A stretch of 64,000 bases of DNA from the NCBI GenBank assembly GCA_039816045.1, contig JBCBYB010000016.1, positions 28,152-92,151 of the forward strand. The letters are read 5' to 3'. Origin of the DNA: Thermohalobaculum sp039816045. GTDB lineage: Bacteria > Pseudomonadota > Alphaproteobacteria > Rhodobacterales > Rhodobacteraceae. Of this stretch, positions 17,199-24,822 are shown piece after piece; the stretch's first letter is position 1; each line of letters starts with the position of its first letter. The position numbers and the translations under genes are program-made. The notes under the pieces were generated by a model. That model was not told the origin of the DNA, searched no databases, and worked only from the letters and a program-made list of their open reading frames with translations.

Positions 17199-17558
17199 TC
17201 AATCTAGAAGCTTGAAGCGCTCTGGGTCATTCGCGTGCTCACCCTCTTTACCAAAGAGAATTTCAAACGTCACGGGATCATAAAACCGCATGACGTTAAA
17301 CACCAGCGTCCAGACTGGCATGCCCAGCGCATCGGCCCATTGCTGGTACCGATCCGGCGGAATCCGGCCACGCCCATTTTCTAGCTGCGAGATGAAGGTG
17401 TAGTATTCTGCTCCAACCGCCTGCGCGAGCTCTCGCTGCGACAGGTTGCGTTTTTGGCGGAGTTCTTTAAGCCACAGTCCGCCGGCGCGACGCAGCGCCT
17501 GGACATCGGCCTCGCTGGTCTTCTGGTTGTGCACATACATCGCCTTGGTCCCCATCAT
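17199..17558 (-). CDS. XRE-family helix-turn-helix transcriptional regulator
   Basis: A 119-residue protein whose centre is a Cro/C1-type HTH: LRQKRNLSQRELAQAVGAEYYTFISQLENGRGRIPPDR. The turn and recognition helix fall around QRELAQAVGAEYYTFIS. A C-terminal extension (WTLVFNVMRFYDPVTFEILFG) may mediate dimerisation. Two adjacent ATGs (17558, 17555) and an in-frame ATG at 17540 are possible starts; none has a strong ribosome-binding site, so the start is uncertain. It is divergent from the methyltransferase at 17726 and precedes the acidic-protein/methyltransferase/GT genes. It is therefore a good candidate regulator of both arms of the locus. Confidence 0.85.
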   Translation of the reverse strand: MMGTKAMYVHNQKTSEADVQALRRAGGLWLKELRQKRNLSQRELAQAVGAEYYTFISQLENGRGRIPPDRYQQWADALGMPVWTLVFNVMRFYDPVTFEILFGKEGEHANDPERFKLLD

Positions 17559-17590
17559 TGCGGGATTCGGTTCTAACTCACCCCACAGCG

Positions 17591-17628
17591 TACATGAATT
17601 TGCTGTAGTGTAAAGTTCACTGTATGTA
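17591..17628 (+). promoter_or_regulatory. Candidate promoter with a palindrome in its spacer
   Basis: This stretch is visibly AT-richer than its surroundings. TTGCTG (17600-17605), a 17-base spacer and TATGTA (17623-17628) resemble a sigma-70 promoter reading towards the methyltransferase at 17726. Within the spacer lies AGTG-N7-CACT (17607-17621), and TACAT (17591-17595) pairs with ATGTA (17624-17628). An inverted repeat between the -35 and -10 is a typical repressor site. The neighbouring XRE regulator is the obvious candidate ligand. This is inference from position and symmetry only. Confidence 0.4.
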
Positions 17629-17725
17629 TGGCGAGCGAATTGAACCGAACTGTGCCCGCCGAGCACAGAAGAGTGTGTGAGGCCTCGAGGGGCCGGGATC
17701 GAGCAGGTTGGAGGCAACGGAACAC

Positions 17726-18778
17726 ATGCTGGACGAACGCGTGGTGCTCGACACTTTTCATGCGATTTTGGGGCGCAAGCCAGAGAGCGATGCGGTGCTT
17801 GCCTTCCACCGCACCTATCCGAGCTTTGAGCAGCTGCGGAGCGCGCTTCTGGAAAGTCACGAGTTTGCAAGCCTTTACGCTCAGATCGGAGGCGGCACTG
17901 CGCGTGGAGCGCCCGCCCTGTCGGGGGTGGAGAACGGGGATGTGAAAACATCCGGTCACGCCGACAGCGCTTCAGGTGATGCCGACCAGGCTCTTATTGA
18001 GAGCATCCTCCCGCGCGTCTGCACGGTCGATGTCGATGCGGCTGGCGCCGAGAGAGATGCCCTGTGGGACCGAGTGGCAGCGGTCTGGGCAAAGCTCGGA
18101 GAGGATGCCGCGCACTGGTCGGTCCTGACCCACGATGCCTTCAGACCATCCAACCTGGAAGAGAATCGCTCTGCCTTTGTTCAAAGCGGAGAGCTCGAAG
18201 GCGCGTTGGTCGACGCCGCGATGGCACGGGTCCCCGATGCCGATATGGCGACGATGCGCTGTCTCGAGATCGGATGCGGGGTGGGCCGCGCGACGCGCGC
18301 TTTGGCCCAGCGGTTTAACTCTGTCACAGGCGTCGACATTTCGCGCCCGCACTTGGACATCGCACGCAAGGAGCTTGACGAGGCGGGGCACGCGAATGTC
18401 GCCCTGCATGTAGCCACACGCATCGAAGACTATGCAGAGCTCGCCGCAGGGCATGATTTTCTGTTCTCGCGTCTGGTCTTGCAACACAATCCACCGCCGG
18501 TCCAGGCGGCGATTTTGGCTCAGGTGTTCGAGGGAATGGCGCCGGGCGCCGTTTTGCTCTTCCAAGTCGTCACGCATGGTAAGGGCTACACGTACCGGGT
18601 CGCAAACGACGGTGCCGTTGGAAAAGGTATGGAGATGCATGTCCTCCCGCAATCAGCGGTCTTCCAACTGATGGCGGCCGCCCGTATTGTGCCGATCGAG
18701 GTGCAGGACGACTTTGCGGCGGGGCGTGACGGGCCATTCCGCTCGCATTTGTTCCTCGGGCGTAAGGCGGGGCCGTGA
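17726..18778 (+). CDS. SAM methyltransferase with DUF4214-like N-terminus
   Basis: A 350-residue protein. Residues about 5-50 (TFHAILGRKPESDAV ... ALLESHEFASLY) resemble DUF4214, a short helical module common in surface-polysaccharide and secretion loci. The class I methyltransferase domain follows with CLEIGCGVGRATRAL as motif I, VTGVDIS as motif II and FSRLVLQHNPPP. I use ATG 17726, which has GGAGG about 11 bases upstream; a TTG six codons earlier is in frame. The next gene overlaps it by GTGA. It is the first gene of the plus arm of the glycan locus. Its substrate is unknown. Confidence 0.82.
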   Translation: MLDERVVLDTFHAILGRKPESDAVLAFHRTYPSFEQLRSALLESHEFASLYAQIGGGTARGAPALSGVENGDVKTSGHADSASGDADQALIESILPRVCTVDVDAAGAERDALWDRVAAVWAKLGEDAAHWSVLTHDAFRPSNLEENRSAFVQSGELEGALVDAAMARVPDADMATMRCLEIGCGVGRATRALAQRFNSVTGVDISRPHLDIARKELDEAGHANVALHVATRIEDYAELAAGHDFLFSRLVLQHNPPPVQAAILAQVFEGMAPGAVLLFQVVTHGKGYTYRVANDGAVGKGMEMHVLPQSAVFQLMAAARIVPIEVQDDFAAGRDGPFRSHLFLGRKAGP

Positions 18779-20127
18779 TCATGAGCGGGCTCCGGATTTC
18801 TCAGCCAGTTGACAGCACGCCGCAGGAACCCTCTATTGCCGAAACGGACGCTGAGCTTTCCCCACACGGGGTTGACCCGAAGCGTGGACATAGAAAAGAG
18901 GCCTCGCATGTGCGGTCGCTGCGGACGCCTTCGGTTGCAAATCCCGTGCGCGCGACAGTCCTGACTGGTTCGCACCCGGCACCTCCGGTGCGCTTGAAGC
19001 GGCCCTTTCGGATCGCGCTGGTGGCGCCGCGGAACATGCGGTTCACGCCGCTGGCGGCCACGTCGATTGATTTGCACATCCACGAAACCGCTCTTTGGAG
19101 CCGGTTCCGCGACATGATCACGGTGTTTGCCGAAGAGGTGACTGCCCCCTTCGGTGATGTGAGAGCCCGGTTCTGGCCCAAGGGCCGTCCGAAGGGACAC
19201 CTTGAGCGCCTTCTCACTGAAGAAGCCCCGGATCTTATCGTTGCCCACCAGCATCTGCCGACGGCCGCGCGTCTTGCGGCTCGGTTCCCGAAGGTTCCCG
19301 TAGCTTTGGTTCGGCACAATTTCCAGAACCCTCCCCGGAACATGCTTTCAGGGATGTGGAAGCGCGTGCTGCTCAATCGTCTCTCGGCCATTGCGTTCGT
19401 GAGCGAGCAGTGTCGGGACAACTTCGAGCAGAACTGGTCCGGTCTTTGTCCCCCTTTGCATGTCACGCCAAACGGCGTGGATGCGGGCCTTTGGTCTGCC
19501 GACACAGCAAAGGAACCGATTGCACTGTTTGTCGGTCGCCTTGCGCCGGAGAAGGGCGTGCTGGAGGCAGCCATCGGTATCGGCCGGGCCTTGGCGAAGG
19601 CGCCGGATTGGCGCGCGGCGTTCGTGCTGGCGTCAAGCCCTGTTCACAGCGCGTATGCGGAAACGGTTCGGGATGCGTTGCGCACGCTCGGAGATCGGGT
19701 GACGATCGTTGACGATGCGCGCCATTCCGAAGTGCGGTCCTGGATGGCTCGCAGCGCGATCGCCGTCGCGCCGACGCAAGGCGAGGAAAGCTTTGGACGC
19801 GTGGCGGTCGAGGCGATGGCGTCCGGTGCAGCAGTGGTTGCGAGCCGGGCGAGCGGGTTCATTGAGGTGGTCGGGGATGCCGGGGTTCTGCTGGCAAAGC
19901 CCGATGCCGCCTGTATCGACGACGCGGTAAGCGGCTTGATCAACGAGCCCGAGCGGCGAGAGCGCCTCTCGGCGGCAGCCCGCGCGCGGGTGGAAGATCG
20001 GTATGATCTGCCGCGCTCAGTCGCCGGGTTCGATCGCATGGTTGCCGGGCTCTTGGGCGCCGAATGTTGTTCCGCTGACGAGGTGGCGGCGGTGGCCCCT
20101 GGGGCTCCGAGCAGTCCGACGCTGTGA
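18775..20127 (+). CDS. GT4-family glycosyltransferase
   Basis: A 450-residue GT-B transferase. The first 75 residues are low in recognisable structure and may be a disordered extension. The fold begins at about 77 (PFRIALVAPRNMRFTP). Later landmarks are LVRHNFQNPPRNML, PNGVDAGLW, FVGRLAPEKGVLEA (the donor-site segment) and GEESFGRVAVEAMASG, the E-x7-E motif. The start may be GTG 18775, giving a GTGA overlap with the methyltransferase, or ATG 18781. Its C-terminal tail (SADEVAAVAPGAPSSP) is low complexity. It probably adds one sugar in the locus product. Confidence 0.85.
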   Translation: MIMSGLRISQPVDSTPQEPSIAETDAELSPHGVDPKRGHRKEASHVRSLRTPSVANPVRATVLTGSHPAPPVRLKRPFRIALVAPRNMRFTPLAATSIDLHIHETALWSRFRDMITVFAEEVTAPFGDVRARFWPKGRPKGHLERLLTEEAPDLIVAHQHLPTAARLAARFPKVPVALVRHNFQNPPRNMLSGMWKRVLLNRLSAIAFVSEQCRDNFEQNWSGLCPPLHVTPNGVDAGLWSADTAKEPIALFVGRLAPEKGVLEAAIGIGRALAKAPDWRAAFVLASSPVHSAYAETVRDALRTLGDRVTIVDDARHSEVRSWMARSAIAVAPTQGEESFGRVAVEAMASGAAVVASRASGFIEVVGDAGVLLAKPDAACIDDAVSGLINEPERRERLSAAARARVEDRYDLPRSVAGFDRMVAGLLGAECCSADEVAAVAPGAPSSPTL

Positions 20128-20241
20128 CCACATCGCCGCTGTGCCGCTGCACCGGCGGAGAAGCCAGCAGCTAAGCTGGACGTGGCACCGACGACCCGAT
20201 AGACCCCTGGGGCGCGAGAAGCGTCAATAACGGATTGAATT

Positions 20242-21465
20242 GTGGACGAGCAGACCGACGATCCGGAGCGGAAATTCCGCCGTTGGCCCCGTGCGCGGGC
20301 TCGCTGGAGCACAACGACGCTTTGGCGACGGGTGCGGATGGGCGCACGCCGTCGGCGATGGATCCGCGAGAACATTGAGGCGGTTGCCCCCTACAAGAAA
20401 GCGGTGACACCGATTGCCGGAGGCCCGGCTCTCGCGCTTGGCGATTTCTCCGGAGCGAGTGGGCTGAGCAGGGCGGCTCTGTACGAGTTGGACAGGCTCC
20501 GGAGCGAATGGCCGGATCTGGAGACAATCGACCTTGCGGCCACCCGATCAGCGGGACCTGCCTTGGTTAAGCAGAGCGGTCACGATTTCGGGACCGTCCT
20601 TCTCCTTTCCCCTCCGGACAGCTATCCGACCTTGCTTCGGGCAGTTCCTCCGAGCCGAATTGCCAACGCGCGCAGGATTGGACTTTGGGTCTGGGAGACG
20701 CCGATATTTCCAGAGGATTGGCGCTTCGCGCTCGACGTGGTGCACGAGATCTGGACGCCCTCGGAGTATAGCCGCAGTGCGCTCGCGGAGGCAGCGGGCG
20801 ATATCCCGGTGACCCTGCGGGCACATGCCGTCAAGCCGCCCCCCCGCGTCGCACCCTTCGATCGCAGCGCCTTTGGGATTGGCGAGGACGATTTTCTCGG
20901 TGTGGCGATCATGGATTTGTGCTCCTGTCCCGCACGTAAAAATCCATGGGCCCATGTCGCAGCCTGGCAAGCGGCGTTTGGGGATGACCCGTCACGCGTT
21001 TTGCTGATGAAGCTCAGGGTCTCGAAGCGTACGCGCTGCGTGATTGATGAGTTGCGGGAAATGATTGGGGCTGCGCACAACATCCGCATTCTGGAGCATG
21101 AGTTCGAACCAGAAGAGATCGCGGGCTTGCAGGCTGCGGCAGATGTCTATCTCTCGCTCCACCGGGCTGAAGGATACGGGCTCAACATCCGCGAGTCCCT
21201 CGAGGCCGGGGTCGAGGTCCTGGCGACGGATTTCTCGGCCAACGCGGAGTACGGCCCTGCGTTTCCAAATTATCGTCCCCTGCCTTGGCGCCCCACGCCC
21301 TATCGGGATTGGACAGGCCATTATCCTGATGGGGACTTTACGTGGGCAGAAGTTCAAATTGGTGCCGCCGCTGAAGAACTCCGCACATCCGCCGCTCGCT
21401 GGAAAGAACGCCGTACCCACCCCGCCCCGGGCTCTCCGATGTCGGCGGCGGCGGTGCGGCGCTGA
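20242..21465 (+). CDS. Glycosyltransferase (GT4-like)
   Basis: A 407-residue predicted glycosyltransferase with a strongly basic N-terminus (about residues 10-42, many Arg), which may contact membrane lipids. GLWVWETPIFPEDW and EIWTPSEYSR mark the acceptor half. VYLSLHRAEGYGLNIRESLE near the C-terminus is the donor-site motif with E-x7-E. The start is GTG 20242, 114 bases after the previous gene; I see no clear promoter there. An MsbA-type exporter begins 17 bases downstream, so the two are probably cotranscribed. Confidence 0.83.
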   Translation: MDEQTDDPERKFRRWPRARARWSTTTLWRRVRMGARRRRWIRENIEAVAPYKKAVTPIAGGPALALGDFSGASGLSRAALYELDRLRSEWPDLETIDLAATRSAGPALVKQSGHDFGTVLLLSPPDSYPTLLRAVPPSRIANARRIGLWVWETPIFPEDWRFALDVVHEIWTPSEYSRSALAEAAGDIPVTLRAHAVKPPPRVAPFDRSAFGIGEDDFLGVAIMDLCSCPARKNPWAHVAAWQAAFGDDPSRVLLMKLRVSKRTRCVIDELREMIGAAHNIRILEHEFEPEEIAGLQAAADVYLSLHRAEGYGLNIRESLEAGVEVLATDFSANAEYGPAFPNYRPLPWRPTPYRDWTGHYPDGDFTWAEVQIGAAAEELRTSAARWKERRTHPAPGSPMSAAAVRR

Positions 21466-21482
21466 CGCCGGGGAGCATCACA

Positions 21483-23276
21483 ATGGCTGATGCGACGCCG
21501 GACCCCCAAACCCATGGCGGCGGGGCTAAGGCCAAGACCGACCCCTCCGATGTCGCACTTCTCTGGCGGCTGACCTGCGAGAACGGCCTCCAACACTGGC
21601 CGCGCTATGCGGTGGCGTTCGTGTTCATGGCGATCGTCGCGGGGACGACGGCCCTCAGCGCTTGGCTGATGCGCGATGTGATCAACGATATCTTCATCGA
21701 CCGTAATCCGCAGATGGTCTGGATCCTTGCCGGATCCGTCGCGGCGATTTTCATCGTGAAGGGGGCTGCGACCTATATCCAAGCGGTGATCTTGACGCGC
21801 GTCGGCAACCGCATCGTGGCCGACATTCAGATGCGCCTCTTTGACCATGTCCAGCGGCATCGGATCGACTTCTTCGACAAGATGACCACTGGGCAGTTGG
21901 CCATGCGCTTCAGCCAGAACGCCCGCTCGGCGCGCGAGGCGATCAACCTCGTGGTGACGACCATGGGGCGAGATCTGCTGACCCTGATTGCGCTTCTGGG
22001 TGTCATGCTGATCCAGGACCCCTTGCTGGCGGGTATCGCGCTTTTGGTCGGGCCACCGATTGCCTATGGCGAGTGGCTGTTGATCAAGCGGGTGAAGGCG
22101 GTTGCGCGCGCCGAACTGCTCTCGATGGCGCGCATCATCACAACGATCCAACAGACGGCCCAGGGCGCGAAAGTGGTTAAAGCCTTCGGCCTCGAGCCGC
22201 AGATGCGCGCCGACATGGAGGCGGCGGTCGAGGATGTGCGCGAGCGCGGCGATCGGATCGCCCAGGCCCAGGCGGCGTCCAACCCGCTGATGGAGACCTT
22301 CGGCGGCCTCGCGATTGCCGCGGTGATCGCCTATGGCGGCTGGCGTGTGGTCTATGCGGGTGGCGATCCGGGAGCCTTCTTCTCGTTCATCACGGCGCTC
22401 TTGCTGGCCTATGACCCCGCGAAACGGCTGGCGCGGCTGAACATTACCCTCTCTGCGGCCCTCGTGGGCGTGGAGATGCTCTACAAGCTGCTCGACAACC
22501 CGCCGAAGATCGCGGAGGCGGAGGGGGCGTCGGCGCTTACCGTCTCCGGCGGTGAGGTGCGGCTAGACGGCGTGCGCTTCCGTTACGGTGAGAAGTCCCC
22601 GGCGCTCCGCGGCATGGATCTTGTTGCCCCCGCGGGCAAGGTTACGGCGCTGGTCGGCCCGTCGGGGGCGGGAAAATCCACGGTCTTCGCGATGGTGGAG
22701 CGCTTCTACGACCCCGGCCGAGGCCGTGTGCTGATCGACGGCCAAGACGTGCGCGAGGTCACCTTCGAGAGCCTGCGGAGCGCCATCGCCTATGTGAGCC
22801 AGGACGCCTATCTCTTCGAGGGTGACATCCGCTCCAACATCCGCATGGGCCGGCCCGATGCCACCAATGGCGAGGTTAAGGCGGCGGCCGAGGCGGCGAA
22901 TGCCGATGGCTTCATCCGGCGGTTGCCTAACGGGTATGCCACGGAGATCGGGGAAAACGGGGCCCAACTCTCAGGCGGAGAGCGCCAACGCATCGCCATC
23001 GCCCGCGCCATGCTGAAACAGGCGCCGATCCTGCTGCTGGACGAGCCGACCTCTGCCCTCGATGCCGCAGCTGAGGCTGTTGTGAACGAAGCCCTGGAGC
23101 GGCTGATGCGCGGTCGCACCACCATCGTCATCGCGCATAGGCTTTCGACCGTGCGCCATGCGGACGTGATCCATGTCATCGAAGACGGCCGGGTGGTCGA
23201 GAGCGGCACCCATGCGGAGCTACGCCGGGGCGAGGGCCTCTATGGTCGGCTCTATGACCTCCAGTTCCGAGATTGA
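21483..23276 (+). CDS. MsbA-type ABC exporter (fused permease and ATPase)
   Basis: A 597-residue half-transporter that should act as a homodimer in the inner membrane. An N-terminal six-helix ABC exporter domain spans about 35-330. The ATPase follows: Walker A GPSGAGKST from residue 392, Q-loop in YVSQDAYLF, signature LSGGERQ at 496-502, Walker B ILLLDEP at 516-522 and the switch His in IAHRLSTV. It resembles lipid A or lipid-linked glycan flippases. Its position at the end of a glycosyltransferase operon points to export of that glycolipid. The essential msbA of the genome may be elsewhere, so I give no symbol. Confidence 0.9.
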   Translation: MADATPDPQTHGGGAKAKTDPSDVALLWRLTCENGLQHWPRYAVAFVFMAIVAGTTALSAWLMRDVINDIFIDRNPQMVWILAGSVAAIFIVKGAATYIQAVILTRVGNRIVADIQMRLFDHVQRHRIDFFDKMTTGQLAMRFSQNARSAREAINLVVTTMGRDLLTLIALLGVMLIQDPLLAGIALLVGPPIAYGEWLLIKRVKAVARAELLSMARIITTIQQTAQGAKVVKAFGLEPQMRADMEAAVEDVRERGDRIAQAQAASNPLMETFGGLAIAAVIAYGGWRVVYAGGDPGAFFSFITALLLAYDPAKRLARLNITLSAALVGVEMLYKLLDNPPKIAEAEGASALTVSGGEVRLDGVRFRYGEKSPALRGMDLVAPAGKVTALVGPSGAGKSTVFAMVERFYDPGRGRVLIDGQDVREVTFESLRSAIAYVSQDAYLFEGDIRSNIRMGRPDATNGEVKAAAEAANADGFIRRLPNGYATEIGENGAQLSGGERQRIAIARAMLKQAPILLLDEPTSALDAAAEAVVNEALERLMRGRTTIVIAHRLSTVRHADVIHVIEDGRVVESGTHAELRRGEGLYGRLYDLQFRD

Positions 23277-23317
23277 GGGCTGCTGTGACACAGGCACTCA
23301 CCGGAAGCCGTGCCGCC

Positions 23318-23346
23318 TTGAGCCCGATCACAGCCGCGCCTAGGCT
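23318..23346 (+). promoter_or_regulatory. Candidate sigma-70 promoter for the aminotransferase gene
   Basis: TTGAGC (23318-23323) is followed by a 17-base spacer and TAGGCT (23341-23346). The downstream ATG is 29 bases past the -10. It lies in the 98-base gap after the ABC exporter. Spacing is ideal but the -10 is weak, so this is tentative. Confidence 0.3.
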
Positions 23347-23374
23347 GGTTCAAACTCCAAATGGGTGACCCGCT

Positions 23375-24700
23375 ATGTCCGACGCGAGCCATGTTTTTCC
23401 CCGCCATTCCGCCCTCAAGCCCCCAACCGTTGTCGGCGGCGAAGGGTGCTATCTCATCGACGCGGAGGGTAAACGCTACCTCGACGGCTCGGGGGGGGCA
23501 GCGGTGTCCTGCCTCGGTCACGGTGACCGCGATATCATCGAGGCGGTGAAGGCCCAACTGGACAAGATCGCCTTCGCCCATACGGGGTTCTTCACATCCG
23601 AGCCTGCGGAAGCGCTGGCGGATCTGCTGATCGAGACGGCGCCTGAGGGGCTCGACCGGGTTTACTTCGTGTCCGGCGGGTCGGAAGGGGCAGAGGCGGC
23701 GATCAAGCTCGCTCGCCAGGTGCATGTGGAGCGGGGCCAGCCCGAGCGGCGCCACCTGATCGCGCGCAAGCAGAGCTACCATGGGAACACCCTCGGGGCG
23801 CTTTCTGCGGGCGGGAACCTCTGGCGGCGGCGGCAGTTCGAGCCAATCCTGCTGGACGTCAGCCATATCGACCCCTGCTATGCGTATCGCAACCAGCAGG
23901 ATGGTGAGAGCGCCGAGGCTTATGGCAAGCGCGCCGCGGCAGCCCTCGAAGCGGAGATCCTGCGGCTCGGGCCGGAGACCGTGATGGCCTTCATGGCGGA
24001 ACCCGTGGTCGGAGCCACGCTTGGTGCCGCGCAACCCGCTCCTGGCTATTTCCGCCACGTCCGGGAGATCTGCGACCGCTATGGTGTGCTGCTGATCCTC
24101 GACGAGGTGATGTGCGGGATGGGGCGCACCGGCACGCTATGGGCTTGCGAACAGGACGGCATCTCGCCCGATATCGCAGTGATCGCCAAAGGGCTCGGCG
24201 CCGGCTACCAGCCGATCGGGGCGATGCTCTGCACGGCGGAGATCTATGACAGCATCGCAGCCGGATCCGGGTTCTTCCAGCATGGGCACACCTATCTCGG
24301 GCATCCCTCGGCGGCGGCGGCCGGACTGGCGGTGATGCAGAAGCTCACCGGAGGATTGGTGGACCGCGCGGCGCAACAGGGCGAGACGCTTGCCCGTGCA
24401 CTCGAGGGTCGGTTCGGCCAGCACCCACATATCGGCGATATCCGCGGCCGGGGCATGTTCCGCGGGCTGGAGATCGTGGCGGACCGAGAGACCAAGACCC
24501 CCTTCGACCCTGAGCGCCGCATCGCGCCGCGCCTCAAGAAGGCAGCCTTTGAAGAAGGGCTCATTTGTTACCCGATGCAGGGATCGGTCGATGGCCGCTC
24601 GGGCGATCATGTGCTCCTGGCCCCGCCCTTCATCATCACCGATGATCAGATCGGAGAGCTCGCAGACAAGCTCGATCGCGCGCTGACGACGGTGCTCTAG
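23375..24700 (+). CDS. Class III PLP-dependent aminotransferase
   Basis: A 441-residue fold-type I aminotransferase of the ornithine/GABA/omega-amino-acid group. It has the cofactor Asp243 in LILDEVMCGMGRTG and the PLP-binding Lys272 in IAKGLGAGYQPIGAML. GSEGAEAAIKLARQ near residue 105 is the phosphate-binding region. The start follows a candidate promoter. A peptide ABC transporter and a dipeptidase lie downstream on the same strand, suggesting that it transaminates an amino acid released from an imported peptide. The actual substrate cannot be read. Confidence 0.9.
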   Translation: MSDASHVFPRHSALKPPTVVGGEGCYLIDAEGKRYLDGSGGAAVSCLGHGDRDIIEAVKAQLDKIAFAHTGFFTSEPAEALADLLIETAPEGLDRVYFVSGGSEGAEAAIKLARQVHVERGQPERRHLIARKQSYHGNTLGALSAGGNLWRRRQFEPILLDVSHIDPCYAYRNQQDGESAEAYGKRAAAALEAEILRLGPETVMAFMAEPVVGATLGAAQPAPGYFRHVREICDRYGVLLILDEVMCGMGRTGTLWACEQDGISPDIAVIAKGLGAGYQPIGAMLCTAEIYDSIAAGSGFFQHGHTYLGHPSAAAAGLAVMQKLTGGLVDRAAQQGETLARALEGRFGQHPHIGDIRGRGMFRGLEIVADRETKTPFDPERRIAPRLKKAAFEEGLICYPMQGSVDGRSGDHVLLAPPFIITDDQIGELADKLDRALTTVL

Positions 24701-24751
24701 CCCACGCGCCTGTTCGGTTATCTAGCAGCACTGGGTCGCAGATGAGCCGCG

Positions 24752-24780
24752 TTGCAAGCTGCCCACTTCGCGTCTAGCGT
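24752..24780 (+). promoter_or_regulatory. Candidate promoter for the peptide transporter operon
   Basis: TTGCAA (24752-24757), 17 bases, then TAGCGT (24775-24780) sit 42 bases before the ATG of the solute-binding protein gene. The region is a 122-base gap after the aminotransferase gene. This suggests the transporter can be transcribed on its own. Identified by eye only. Confidence 0.33.
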
Positions 24781-24822
24781 AGTCTGCACCTCACAAAACA
24801 TCGACAACTGGGAGATCGAACC

